Source: JAIEOG01 sp964611895 (lineage in GTDB: Bacteria > Bdellovibrionota > FAC87 > UBA2466). Taken from it: a stretch of 64,000 nt of DNA. A program made the translations under genes and the position numbers. The stretch spans positions 7,263-71,262 of the forward strand of contig CAZTDN010000017.1 in NCBI GenBank assembly GCA_964611895.1, read 5' to 3'. The notes beneath the pieces are model-generated. The model worked only from the letters and a program-made list of their open reading frames with translations. It searched no databases and was not told where the DNA came from. This document shows positions 1 to 7,941 of this stretch, in pieces (positions within the stretch are counted from its first letter, which is position 1; every line of letters starts with the position of its first letter).

Positions 1-1
1 G

Positions 2-583
2 ACCGAGCTGGATCGCGATTCGCGCCAGTCGGTAGTGCTGCCGCCCACCCAGCACGCGCTCGCTCTAGCTTTGGAAGTAGTGCCGAAAATCAGTGCGCGA
101 AATAGTTTTCCTCGAAACAAAGAGTTGCTCGCCGGAGTTCTTGCTACGCAGACCTCGCCGGATCCTAGTCGGGACACGCGTTTGGATATCTTGCCGATTT
201 TATCCAAAATCGCTCATCGTCCGGACGCGCTGGAGATTACCGGTTCTCCGATAGGAATCGCCCAGAGTTTTTTTGAGTCGTGCCGTGGCTTGCGTCAATC
301 AAACCCGCGCTACGAGAAAGAAATGAAAAAATCGGTGAGTTCGCTTCAGCTGTTTTTCTCGAAACAGATCCAAACTTTTGAACGCAGCGCACGCAGGTTT
401 CCCCAGCTTGCCGAAAATGATCTGAAAGTAGCGCTTACTCTGGCGCAGGCCCGCGCTGAGCTCTCGCTGTACCTAAAAAACCAGTCTCAGCCCCACCAGG
501 TTGACGATCACGTGCAGAAAGTAAAAACGCTTCAAAATCAGCTCGCTGCACTGCGACTGCGCCCACGCTTGCCACTGCACTAG
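2..583 (+). CDS. Hypothetical protein, C-terminal part
   Basis: The reading frame is open from the first bases of the window to a TAG at 581-583, so the N-terminus lies outside and the GTG at 35 need not be the real start. The visible 193 residues are soluble, mostly helical-looking and basic, with no signal peptide, membrane span or recognisable motif. The gene lies 21 nt upstream of an NAD(P)-binding protein and a sugar transferase on the same strand, so it may belong to a surface-polysaccharide operon. I do not recognise the family. Confidence refers to its being coding. Confidence 0.6.
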   Translation, partial: TELDRDSRQSVVLPPTQHALALALEVVPKISARNSFPRNKELLAGVLATQTSPDPSRDTRLDILPILSKIAHRPDALEITGSPIGIAQSFFESCRGLRQSNPRYEKEMKKSVSSLQLFFSKQIQTFERSARRFPQLAENDLKVALTLAQARAELSLYLKNQSQPHQVDDHVQKVKTLQNQLAALRLRPRLPLH

Positions 584-604
584 GTTTGAAGCAAGGTCTT
601 GCCC

Positions 605-1267
605 ATGCGGATTTTGGTGCAAGGCCCTCGAACGCGTCTAGCCAGGGCGATCGTTTCGCTCCCCGAGGCGGGACAGCACGAGTTCTATCTACTCGCTCGG
701 GATGCTGCGGAGGTTGTTCAGCTCGCGGACGAGTTCCCCAGGGCGAAAGTCGTCTCGCCACAGAGCCCACTGGACTTCCACGGTGCAGAGGGCTTTGGGG
801 TTTTGGTTTGTGCTGCGGGGCCGTTGCATGCGGAATCCGTAGAATGGGACCGCGATTGCGCCAACGCGGATCGGGATTTGCGGTTTTTGCGGGGTGTGGT
901 CGAAGAAGGCTCCGCTCATGGGCCAGTCCGGCTGGTTTATGTGGCGAGTGTTCTGGCATGTTTCCCCCGCGTTGAGCGGGCGTATTACGGAGGATGGAAG
1001 TCCCTCTGGGAGGGACTTTTTCACTCCTGGAAAGGGGGCTGTCCCTGCCTTGAAGTCGCGGTTCTCTTTCCCGGCAGATTGGTGGCGGAACGGGTGTGGT
1101 GGCAGCCGGGGACCTGGCTGCATACGAGTTACGCGCAGGCGGGGAGGGTGGTGTTGCAGCTAATGGTGGCTGGTCACGCGCCCCATCGGCGCTTACTAGG
1201 TTGGGACAGCCGCATGTTGCTGTTACTTCGTGGTTTTCAAACCTTTTGCATGGTATTTAAGCCGTAG
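605..1267 (+). CDS. NAD(P)-binding Rossmann-like (SDR/epimerase-like) protein
   Basis: A 220-residue protein starting at ATG 605; a TTG two codons earlier is less likely. It begins with a strand and a short glycine-poor turn (MRILVQGPRTRLARAIV). An FGVLVCAAGPLH segment and a LVYVASVLACF segment follow, in the order and spacing of the beta strands of an atypical SDR. A YYGGWK stretch stands where YxxxK is expected. The fold is therefore likely; the substrate is unknown. Its stop codon overlaps the start of the sugar transferase (TAGTGATG), so the two are translationally coupled and it probably acts on a polysaccharide precursor. It is shorter than usual epimerases (about 300 residues), so it may be reduced or non-catalytic. 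Confidence 0.6.
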   Translation: MRILVQGPRTRLARAIVSLPEAGQHEFYLLARDAAEVVQLADEFPRAKVVSPQSPLDFHGAEGFGVLVCAAGPLHAESVEWDRDCANADRDLRFLRGVVEEGSAHGPVRLVYVASVLACFPRVERAYYGGWKSLWEGLFHSWKGGCPCLEVAVLFPGRLVAERVWWQPGTWLHTSYAQAGRVVLQLMVAGHAPHRRLLGWDSRMLLLLRGFQTFCMVFKP

Positions 1268-1269
1268 TG

Positions 1270-2004
1270 ATGCGGTACTACCTAGCCAAAAAGCGGGTCT
1301 TTGACCTGGTTGTTTGTCTTCTGGCGGCTCCCCTTTGGGTGCCTGTCTTGGTACTGCTTTCGGTGCTGAATCTCGTTTTTTCGGGGCTCCCCATTTTTTA
1401 CCTTTCGATGCGTCGTGTCTACCAGGGGCGGTGTTTAAGGGTATTGAAGTTCCGCACAATGGTCCCAAATGCCTCGGCTATCGCCAATCGGGACACCATT
1501 CCCGTTCAAGAACAACGCTTTTTGAATATCCCCACGACTTCGCCACTCTATACGCCGATCGGGAGGTTGTTCGAACGCTACTCACTGACTGAGCTTCCCC
1601 AGTTGCTCCATGTTCTATCGGGCAAAATGAGTCTGGTGGGTAGCCGACCGTTACCCGAAAATGTGGTGAACGCACTGAAAGAAAAATTTACGAATGTAGA
1701 GGATCGTTTTTTAACAAAAGCGGGATTGACCGGTTTTGCGCAGGTGATGGATCGTGAGCTGGTTTCAGATGAGTTGCGGCTCCGAGTAGAAAGTGCGTAT
1801 TGCCAGCACTGTCTAGACGCCTATTCCGTTCGATTGGATCTCTTGATTTTAATATCGACGGTATTGTTTGTTTTCAAGCTGCGTAAGCCCCTTACCATTG
1901 AGCAAGTCGATGCGCTTTTGCACAAGGCTTCACTTCGAGCTATTTTTTGGAGTAAGCGCACAGGGCCCGATGCCTCGTTTCGGGAAGCGCACACGCGAGT
2001 TTGA
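1270..2004 (+). CDS. Bacterial sugar transferase (undecaprenyl-phosphate glycosyl-1-phosphate transferase type)
   Basis: A 244-residue monotopic membrane enzyme of the WbaP/PglC C-terminal family (PF02397). It moves a sugar-1-phosphate from a nucleotide sugar onto undecaprenyl phosphate and so starts a surface glycan. The sequence shows an N-terminal hydrophobic hairpin (residues 10-42), the KFRTM motif, an LTELPQL segment, SLVGSRPL and GLTGFAQV, all family hallmarks. A second hydrophobic segment (LLILISTVLFVF) lies near the C-terminus. Length fits the minimal catalytic form without the extra N-terminal helices of WbaP. ATG 1270 was chosen; the GTG at 1267 directly before it could also serve. 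The last 65 bp overlap the convergent PDZ lipoprotein gene. Confidence 0.9.
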   Translation: MRYYLAKKRVFDLVVCLLAAPLWVPVLVLLSVLNLVFSGLPIFYLSMRRVYQGRCLRVLKFRTMVPNASAIANRDTIPVQEQRFLNIPTTSPLYTPIGRLFERYSLTELPQLLHVLSGKMSLVGSRPLPENVVNALKEKFTNVEDRFLTKAGLTGFAQVMDRELVSDELRLRVESAYCQHCLDAYSVRLDLLILISTVLFVFKLRKPLTIEQVDALLHKASLRAIFWSKRTGPDASFREAHTRV

Positions 2005-2734
2005 TGATAACTCGATTGAATGCCCGACTCTGAGGCGAAATTTCATATAGTTGAGCAGGGGAGACTATCGTCTTTCCGCCGCGTTCGATGGTCAAATAAA
2101 CCCGATTGGGATCGGGTGCAATGTGCAGCTCGTGCTCAAGCTCAGGCAAGGTGTGAATGGGAACGCTACCCACTTGCAGGATGATGTCCCCTCGCTGCAT
2201 AGGGACTCTATCTCCAGGCGCGGGATGAGCGTTTTGGACCAAAACCATCTCCGAGGTCTCTGTCTTTAGCTGGTGGAGCGCGGCACCCAATGTGTAAACG
2301 TGGTCTGTGCAAGTAAATGCCGTGTCGTAGGTTGCGTGGCGAAAATACTCCGGGCGAGAGTGAGCGGGTTTACCAAGCGAAGTTTCGAAGACACCCAGGT
2401 AACTCATCTCGGGGTTAGTAAAATAGCTCTCACTTAAATAGTTCGCAAAGCTGGTACGCCGATTAGAGCCGGGGACCGATCGATCCACAGCCCCCCAGAA
2501 ACGAGCGAAAAAATTGCCTTTTTCCAGGCAGTATTCTACCGCCCGAAAATGGGAGAGCAATTCTGCCTTTTTGGGGGGGAGTTCCCCCTTCGTCTCGTAC
2601 CGAGCGATGCGAATGTTTTCGTTCAAGATTTCGTCGCTATAGCCGCCGGTTTCGGGGGAATGCACTGAATAAAAAGATCGGTGCGCGCAGCTTTGGATGG
2701 CAAACAGGCAGAATGTGAGCACGGCGACGCGCAT
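1940..2734 (-). CDS. Exported lipoprotein with PDZ-like domain
   Basis: A 264-residue protein with a signal peptide ending in a lipobox-like FAIQSC (Cys 16), so probably lipid-anchored after export. The middle part has no recognised motif. Residues about 180-225 resemble a PDZ domain (MQRGDIILQVGSVPI, then a TIERGGKTI strand), the kind used by envelope proteases and adaptors to bind C-terminal peptides. No protease triad is visible, so an adaptor or scaffold role is more likely than catalysis. The 3' end overlaps the sugar transferase by 65 bp on the other strand. It is divergent from the ABC-F gene, with a short shared promoter region. Confidence 0.65.
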   Translation of the reverse strand: MRVAVLTFCLFAIQSCAHRSFYSVHSPETGGYSDEILNENIRIARYETKGELPPKKAELLSHFRAVEYCLEKGNFFARFWGAVDRSVPGSNRRTSFANYLSESYFTNPEMSYLGVFETSLGKPAHSRPEYFRHATYDTAFTCTDHVYTLGAALHQLKTETSEMVLVQNAHPAPGDRVPMQRGDIILQVGSVPIHTLPELEHELHIAPDPNRVYLTIERGGKTIVSPAQLYEISPQSRAFNRVIIKLACALPETRHRALCAYSKK

Positions 2735-2820
2735 AGGTTCCTCGCTTCCTTATCGGCAGAAACCGTCGAATTTCTTAGCGAACATTCCATTTTATTTCGG
2801 AATCTGGTATGAGCCTCTCC

Positions 2821-4398
2821 ATGATAAGCACATCCAATCTGACCATGTCGTACGGCGGCAGACGCCTATTTGAAGAAGTAGAGATAAAGTTCGTTCCGGG
2901 GAACTGCTATGGCCTTATCGGAGCCAACGGGGCCGGGAAGTCGACTTTTCTCAAAATCCTCGCTGGGCAGATTTCGCCGACTTCGGGGTCGGTGAACATC
3001 ACTCCTGGGGAACGCATGGCGTTCTTGCGTCAGGATCATTTTGAATTTGATGAGCAGGTCGTTCTAAAGACCGTGATCTTAGGGCAACCTCGCCTGAGTG
3101 CGTTGATGGACGAGCGCGAGGCTCTCTATGCCAAAGAAGAATTTTCGGCCGAGGACGGCGACCGGGCCTCCGAGCTCGAAGAAGAGTTTGGAGATCTGAA
3201 CGGGTGGGAAGCAGAATCCAATGCGGCCGTGCTCTTGGCCGGACTTGGGATCGAGACGGAGCTGCACTCCAAAAAAATGAAAGAGCTTAAAGGCGCGGAC
3301 AAGGTAAAAGTGCTCTTGGCCCAAGCCCTATTTGGCTCTCCAGATATCTTGCTTTTGGATGAACCGACCAACCATTTGGACGCGGCAGCGATTCGTTGGC
3401 TAGAAGAGTTTTTGTTTGATTACGACAAGACCGTTATCGTTGTCTCTCACGACAGGCATTTCTTGAATAAGGTCTGCACGCATATTGCGGATATCGACTT
3501 TGGAAAGGTCCAGCTCTATTCCGGCAACTACGATTTTTGGTATGAATCGAGTCAGCTAGCCCTGCGAATGGCTCAGGAAAAACACCGCAAGTCCGAAGAA
3601 AAAGCCAAAGAGCTCAAAGAGTTTATTGCGCGGTTCAGTGCCAATGCATCGAAATCGAAACAAGCGACGTCGCGAAAAAAGCAGTTGGAGAAACTCACGC
3701 TAGATGACATTAAACCCAGCACGCGCAAGTACCCTTTTGTCGGATTTACCCCAGAGCGGGAAGCCGGGGACCAGTTGCTGCGCGTACAGAACCTATCCAA
3801 AGCCTTGGAAGGCGCGGAGGTTCTGAATAACGTCAGTTTCGAAATCAAAAAAGGCGATAAAGTGGTTTTCGTCGGCAACGAAGTCGCTATTAGCACCTGC
3901 TTTAAAGTTCTGATGGGCGAGTTGCCCGCAGATGGAGGGCAGTTTTCGTGGGGAATTACGACGTCACAGGCTTTTTTCCCCAAAGACAATGCCGAGTATT
4001 TCCGCAATCCAGAACTGACGCTGATAGATTGGCTGCGGCAGTTTTCGGAGGATCAAACCGAGACTTTTATTCGAGGTTTCTTGGGGCGCATGCTCTTTTC
4101 TGGGGAAGAATCCCAAAAGAAAGTGTCCGTTCTTTCTGGGGGCGAGCGGGTGCGCTGCATGCTAGCGCGCATGATGCTGAGCAAGGCCAACGTCTTGATC
4201 TTGGATCAGCCCACGAACCACTTGGACCTGGAATCCATCACCGCAGTGAATAACGGTCTGATTCGATTCCCGGGAACGATCTTATTTGCTTCTCACGATC
4301 ATCAGTTCAATCAGACTGTTGCTAACCGCGTGATCGAAATCACAGGGCGTGGCGCAGTCAGCCACGACATGTCTTATGATGAGTATTTAGGTCTTTAA
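2821..4398 (+). CDS. ybiT: ABC-F family ATPase, YbiT-like
   Basis: A soluble tandem-ATPase protein of 525 residues (YbiT of E. coli has 530). ABC-F proteins bind the ribosomal E site and modulate translation; they are not transporters. The first nucleotide-binding domain is intact: Walker A GANGAGKST, Walker B LLLDEPTNHLD. The linker carries the conserved RFSANASKSKQATSR segment. In the second domain the signature LSGGE is intact, but Walker A reads VGNEVAIST without the lysine, and Walker B ends DQ instead of DE. ATG 2821 (MISTSNLTM) matches the start of E. coli YbiT; the ATG at 2809 is an alternative. Neither has a Shine-Dalgarno sequence. Confidence 0.88.
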   Translation: MISTSNLTMSYGGRRLFEEVEIKFVPGNCYGLIGANGAGKSTFLKILAGQISPTSGSVNITPGERMAFLRQDHFEFDEQVVLKTVILGQPRLSALMDEREALYAKEEFSAEDGDRASELEEEFGDLNGWEAESNAAVLLAGLGIETELHSKKMKELKGADKVKVLLAQALFGSPDILLLDEPTNHLDAAAIRWLEEFLFDYDKTVIVVSHDRHFLNKVCTHIADIDFGKVQLYSGNYDFWYESSQLALRMAQEKHRKSEEKAKELKEFIARFSANASKSKQATSRKKQLEKLTLDDIKPSTRKYPFVGFTPEREAGDQLLRVQNLSKALEGAEVLNNVSFEIKKGDKVVFVGNEVAISTCFKVLMGELPADGGQFSWGITTSQAFFPKDNAEYFRNPELTLIDWLRQFSEDQTETFIRGFLGRMLFSGEESQKKVSVLSGGERVRCMLARMMLSKANVLILDQPTNHLDLESITAVNNGLIRFPGTILFASHDHQFNQTVANRVIEITGRGAVSHDMSYDEYLGL

Positions 4399-4399
4399 C

Positions 4400-4428
4400 C
4401 CAGCTTGACTGGGGTGTGTCTTTTTTTT
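4400..4428 (+). terminator. Possible rho-independent terminator after ybiT-like gene
   Basis: Right after the stop codon there is a short imperfect hairpin (CCCAG, loop, CTGGG) followed, after a few bases, by eight T in a row (4421-4428). The stem is weak and the spacing to the T run is long, so this is only a moderate candidate. Confidence 0.4.
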
Positions 4429-4443
4429 GGTGGGTATTTGCTC

Positions 4444-4449
4444 TAGAAT
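4444..4449 (+). promoter_or_regulatory. -10 hexamer TAGAAT, leaderless configuration
   Basis: TAGAAT ends 6 nt before the ATG at 4456, so transcription should begin at or beside the start codon. No Shine-Dalgarno sequence is present. The position 17 bp further upstream is only a T run, so there is no good -35. Confidence 0.5.
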
Positions 4450-4455
4450 TCGGGG

Positions 4456-5352
4456 ATGAGCACAGCCACCCTAATCGAACGCCTGCAAAACTTTGAAGTC
4501 AACTCCTCCGTCGCACGGCAAGTTTTGTCTGTCTATTACAAGGAAGGCAAACGGTACCGGCTTTGGGCGGGGCCGCTGCTCGGCATGACGCTCGAGTACG
4601 ATGCCAACGTGAACTACCATGTGATCCTGGGACTCTGGGAGGCGAAGAGTTATCGGTTTTTGCGTCGGTTTTTTCGGGATGCGAAGGTGCTCAGGCGCGG
4701 TATGGTGGTGGCGGACCTGGGAGCGAATCTGGGGTATTTTTCACTTTGGATGCACCGACTGCTCGAACCTTTGGATGGCAAGGTCGTTGCCTTCGAGCCA
4801 TCGCCTTCGATCTTGCCCATGCTTCGCAGAAACCTACGCGAAAATGCCGCCCGCACCGTGAAGCTAGCTGAGATCGCGTGTTCTGATGCGGACGGGGAAG
4901 TGGAATTTTTTGTGGGCGATCACCACCATATTTCTTCGCTCGTTGAAAACTGGGCTTCACAGGGCCGAAGCCATATTTCTGCCGATAGACGCGTGGTGGT
5001 GCCAAGCACCACGTTAGATTCGTATTTTTTTGAAGGACCCGGAAAAGCTGTGGGCAGTCCTGATTTGATCAAAATCGATATCGAGGGCGGTGGAGTATTT
5101 GCGTTGAAAGGAATGGATCGTTGCCTGACGAGCAAACGGCCTTTGATTTGGATGGAGTCCCATACTCCGCACGAAGACAGAGCGATCAGTGATCTTTTAT
5201 TGAAGCACGACTACCAAGCGTATCGATTGCAAACCAAGTCTTTGGTATCTGAACGGGGAAAAGTGCACCCACACCCTGCGGGCGTGTGGGGCACTCTCTT
5301 GCTTTTTCCACGGGAGAAGACATCGGCCCTAAAGTGGGCATTAGACGGTTGA
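4456..5352 (+). CDS. FkbM-family SAM-dependent methyltransferase
   Basis: A 298-residue cytoplasmic enzyme of the FkbM family (PF05050), which O-methylates sugars or other small hydroxylated products. The SAM-binding motif VADLGANLGYFSL is at about residues 84-96. An acidic ribose-binding segment (VAFEPSPS) follows, and the family signature LIKIDIEGGG is near residue 205, with WMESH downstream. Length is typical for family members that carry an N-terminal extension. It stands alone, with its own promoter-like TAGAAT, and converges with the protease gene downstream. Given the surrounding glycan genes, methylation of a surface sugar is the best guess; the acceptor cannot be read from sequence. 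Confidence 0.85.
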   Translation: MSTATLIERLQNFEVNSSVARQVLSVYYKEGKRYRLWAGPLLGMTLEYDANVNYHVILGLWEAKSYRFLRRFFRDAKVLRRGMVVADLGANLGYFSLWMHRLLEPLDGKVVAFEPSPSILPMLRRNLRENAARTVKLAEIACSDADGEVEFFVGDHHHISSLVENWASQGRSHISADRRVVVPSTTLDSYFFEGPGKAVGSPDLIKIDIEGGGVFALKGMDRCLTSKRPLIWMESHTPHEDRAISDLLLKHDYQAYRLQTKSLVSERGKVHPHPAGVWGTLLLFPREKTSALKWALDG

Positions 5353-5377
5353 AAAAAAAGTTTGTCGGTTTGATGCA

Positions 5378-6586
5378 TCACCCCCTTTCTTCAGTCATTT
5401 TCTCTGAAAGACTTCCGATCTTGACCAAGACCTGACGCCGTTTTCCATCGCGGTAGTTGACTAGGTTCAATGCAATCGAATCGCCCGGGCGATAGGTGGT
5501 AATGAGTCGTTGGACTTCTTCGACCTTGGAAACCTTGCGATCGCCAATCTGGACGATCGCATCGCCCGCATGAATACCGGCTTTGTCCGCAGGGCTGTTT
5601 TCCTGGACCTCGTGTACGACCACGCCAGTCTCGATTCCAAATTCTTTGCGCATTTCGTTGTTGAGCGGCTGGATCGCAACGCCCAACCAGCCGCGTACGA
5701 CTTTGCCGTCTTTTAAGAGGGTTTGGACGATCTTGTTCGCCAAATTTGACGGAATCGCAAAACCGATTCCCATGTAACCGCCGCTCTGTGTGTAGATTGC
5801 GGTATTGACTCCAATGACTTTTCCATCGGCTGAGCAAAGTGGCCCGCCGGAGTTGCCTGGATTGATGGCGGCATCTGTCTGCAGGAGTTCATAGCCAAAA
5901 TCGGCTCCCATGAGTCGAGAGGCGTTGCGGCCCTTGGCGCTGACAATCCCAGCCGTCACGGAATGTGTCAGCATGAATGGACTGCCAATCGCGATGGCCG
6001 CATCGCCCACCTCCACAGAATCAGAATCAGCCCATTCCACAGCGGTGAGAGGGCGATCGGTTTCTATTTTGAGCACCGCTAAATCCGTGCGGGGGTCTGT
6101 CCCTAAAATCTTTGCTGGAATTTCTTCAGACTCATCGTCCAGCAGTACTGAGACTTGGGTAGCTCCTTTGACGACGTGGTAGTTCGTCACGAGTGTTCCA
6201 TTTTTGTCGATAATGAACCCGGAGCCCGAGCCTTCGCGGCGGGGTGCAGAAAAGCCAAACTGTTCCAGAAACTCCTGCATTCCCTCCTGGGATTGAGCCC
6301 CTTTCTGCCTTCCAAAATGGCGTGAGGGAGCTTCGTGTTTAGATTTGATGGTAATTACCGACGGCCCCACTGTTCGTGCTACGGCGCGAAAATCGGCTGC
6401 ATTTTTCTGCAGAGTAGAGCCTTCAGGAGAGGGGAGTGCTGGAGGCGGAAGTGGCGAAGCCACTGCCGCTTTCTCCAGCACCATGGGGTGTTTAAGCTGA
6501 CTTCCCAGAATGGCACCGCCGATACCGGCGGTGAGGGCGGTAGCAGCGAGGGAAAATAAATAACCGTTTCTAGTGCGCTGAGCCAT
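5378..6586 (-). CDS. DegS/DegP-like periplasmic serine endoprotease with one PDZ domain
   Basis: A 402-residue trypsin-like protease of the HtrA family that degrades or cleaves damaged envelope proteins. ATG 6586 was chosen because GGAGG lies just upstream; a start 11 codons earlier lacks this. An N-terminal hydrophobic segment (residues 9-29) acts as anchor or signal, then a Pro/Ser-rich linker. The catalytic triad is visible: His137 in TNYHVVKG, Asp168 in DPRTDLAVLKI, Ser246 in NPGNSGGPL. One C-terminal PDZ domain (about 290-390, GWLGVAIQ to GDAIVQIGD) makes it DegS- or HhoA-like in architecture rather than DegP, which has two. It converges with the FkbM gene. No sigma-E pathway partners are seen nearby. 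Confidence 0.9.
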   Translation of the reverse strand: MAQRTRNGYLFSLAATALTAGIGGAILGSQLKHPMVLEKAAVASPLPPPALPSPEGSTLQKNAADFRAVARTVGPSVITIKSKHEAPSRHFGRQKGAQSQEGMQEFLEQFGFSAPRREGSGSGFIIDKNGTLVTNYHVVKGATQVSVLLDDESEEIPAKILGTDPRTDLAVLKIETDRPLTAVEWADSDSVEVGDAAIAIGSPFMLTHSVTAGIVSAKGRNASRLMGADFGYELLQTDAAINPGNSGGPLCSADGKVIGVNTAIYTQSGGYMGIGFAIPSNLANKIVQTLLKDGKVVRGWLGVAIQPLNNEMRKEFGIETGVVVHEVQENSPADKAGIHAGDAIVQIGDRKVSKVEEVQRLITTYRPGDSIALNLVNYRDGKRRQVLVKIGSLSEKMTEERG

Positions 6587-6778
6587 GTATTCCTCCGGGC
6601 TGCATAAGCAGCGTTTCAATGCAGAGACGCAGAAGGATCAGAAAGTGTGACGCTGGCGCAGCGCGGTGTATTCTGTCGGCGGGTGGGTAAGATTTACTTC
6701 GATGTCAAACGCAAGTACAATAAGATCTTAAAAGAGTGCGAACCTCTACGGCGTATTCTTGGCCTAGAACTTGCGACA

Positions 6779-6784
6779 TAAAAT
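6779..6784 (+). promoter_or_regulatory. Possible -10 hexamer in divergent intergenic region
   Basis: The 216-base gap between the protease gene and the next gene is a divergent promoter region. TAAAAT at 6779-6784 lies just before the GGAGG of the plus-strand gene. TTCTTG stands 17 bp further upstream but is a poor -35. No operator-like palindrome stands out in the rest of the gap. Confidence 0.3.
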
Positions 6785-6802
6785 TCCCGGAGGCATTGCC
6801 TA

Positions 6803-7924
6803 ATGAACTCGAAAAAATTCTTGCTGAGCACCGCGGCTGTATTCTTGTTGGCCCAAACGCAACTTCTGGCTGCAGGGGGGCGCTCGGGCGTAAGCACTAA
6901 GACCGAAAAACCCGCTGGTGTCACAGGAAAGTCGGGCGGCGACAGCGCTGCAGACAGCCAGCGAGACTTTGAGGCGGGCAGAGCGCGCGCTGGAAGCGGC
7001 ACGGGAGCCGCGACTGGAACTGCGGCGGGCGCAACGACTGCACCCACAGCCCGGACCATGCCTCCAACGGGCGGACATGCGACCACGCCTAAGATTAACT
7101 TGAACGGTCCCAAGGCGGGGGCGGGCTCGGTAGCTGGGGGAGTAAAAAGTGGCGGAGGGCGCCCTGTAGACCCACAAGATTTTCAAAACAAGCAAGAGCT
7201 GATCGGAAAAGAAATTGGCGTTCCGGTAGACGATCGCCCAGCAAAGATCTCGGACTCGGTGCGAAAAGAAGGAGAAGCGGTTGATAGGGAGAAGTTTGGT
7301 ACCGCTGTAAAATCTTTGCAGCAGTATTACAGTCGAACTAACCTCAAGCAGAAGGCGGAGTTTGACTATCTGATGGGTAAGATTTCAACTGAAAAGCTCA
7401 GCGGAGTTGAGAAGGAGCAGCTGGAAACTGCAATCTCTCTGGCTTTGGCGAGGTTTACTGATGCCAACGGCAAGATTGATACAGAGGGCTTGGAAAATTG
7501 GGGGAAAGCTTTAACGGACTTGAAAGCGGATTTGGAATCGGGGGATGCGGACGTTCGTCAAAATGCGATAACCTTTTTGATGGGAGCCTCGATTCTTTAC
7601 GGAGCGAAAGAGGGTGGCGGTTTTAACGCGGCTCGAAAGCAGTTTCATGATCTGAAATCGGATAAGTCTCAGGCTGACGGACTTTCCGGTTTTATTGAGT
7701 TGATGAGCGCTGCCTCCCGAATTGGCGCCAAGGAAATTGTCAAACAACAGAAGGCCGGTTCGGTAGATTTTGGTAAGGTGGAGAGCCACACACTAGACGT
7801 CTTGACAAGATGGATGGCATTTAGAACGAGCAAAGATCCAAGTCTGAAAAATGCCGAACTGACTAAAACGGTGACCTTTTTGCGTTGTGAATGCATAGGG
7901 AAAGAAGCTACCTGCAAGAGGTAG
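6803..7924 (+). CDS. Exported hypothetical protein with low-complexity N-terminal region
   Basis: A 373-residue protein with a clear signal peptide (KKFLLSTAAVFLLAQTQLLAAGG). A roughly 90-residue Gly/Ala/Thr-rich, probably disordered stretch follows, then a helical, charged C-terminal domain (from about residue 115). The C-terminus carries a cluster of three cysteines (RCECIGKEATCKR), which could form a disulfide or bind a ligand. The start ATG has GGAGG at 6789-6793. It is followed after 17 nt by a lipoprotein gene on the same strand, so the two are likely co-transcribed. I do not recognise the family. Confidence 0.7.
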   Translation: MNSKKFLLSTAAVFLLAQTQLLAAGGRSGVSTKTEKPAGVTGKSGGDSAADSQRDFEAGRARAGSGTGAATGTAAGATTAPTARTMPPTGGHATTPKINLNGPKAGAGSVAGGVKSGGGRPVDPQDFQNKQELIGKEIGVPVDDRPAKISDSVRKEGEAVDREKFGTAVKSLQQYYSRTNLKQKAEFDYLMGKISTEKLSGVEKEQLETAISLALARFTDANGKIDTEGLENWGKALTDLKADLESGDADVRQNAITFLMGASILYGAKEGGGFNAARKQFHDLKSDKSQADGLSGFIELMSAASRIGAKEIVKQQKAGSVDFGKVESHTLDVLTRWMAFRTSKDPSLKNAELTKTVTFLRCECIGKEATCKR

Positions 7925-7941
7925 TCTTTCCATCTCGGTTT

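Noticed and set aside
35..583. Complete gene starting at GTG 35
   Set aside because: The frame is open back to the window edge, so the gene more likely begins outside.
435..959. Minus-strand open frame of 174 codons
   Set aside because: It lies across two plus-strand frames, is rich in Arg/Pro/His as expected of a shadow frame, and has no start signal.
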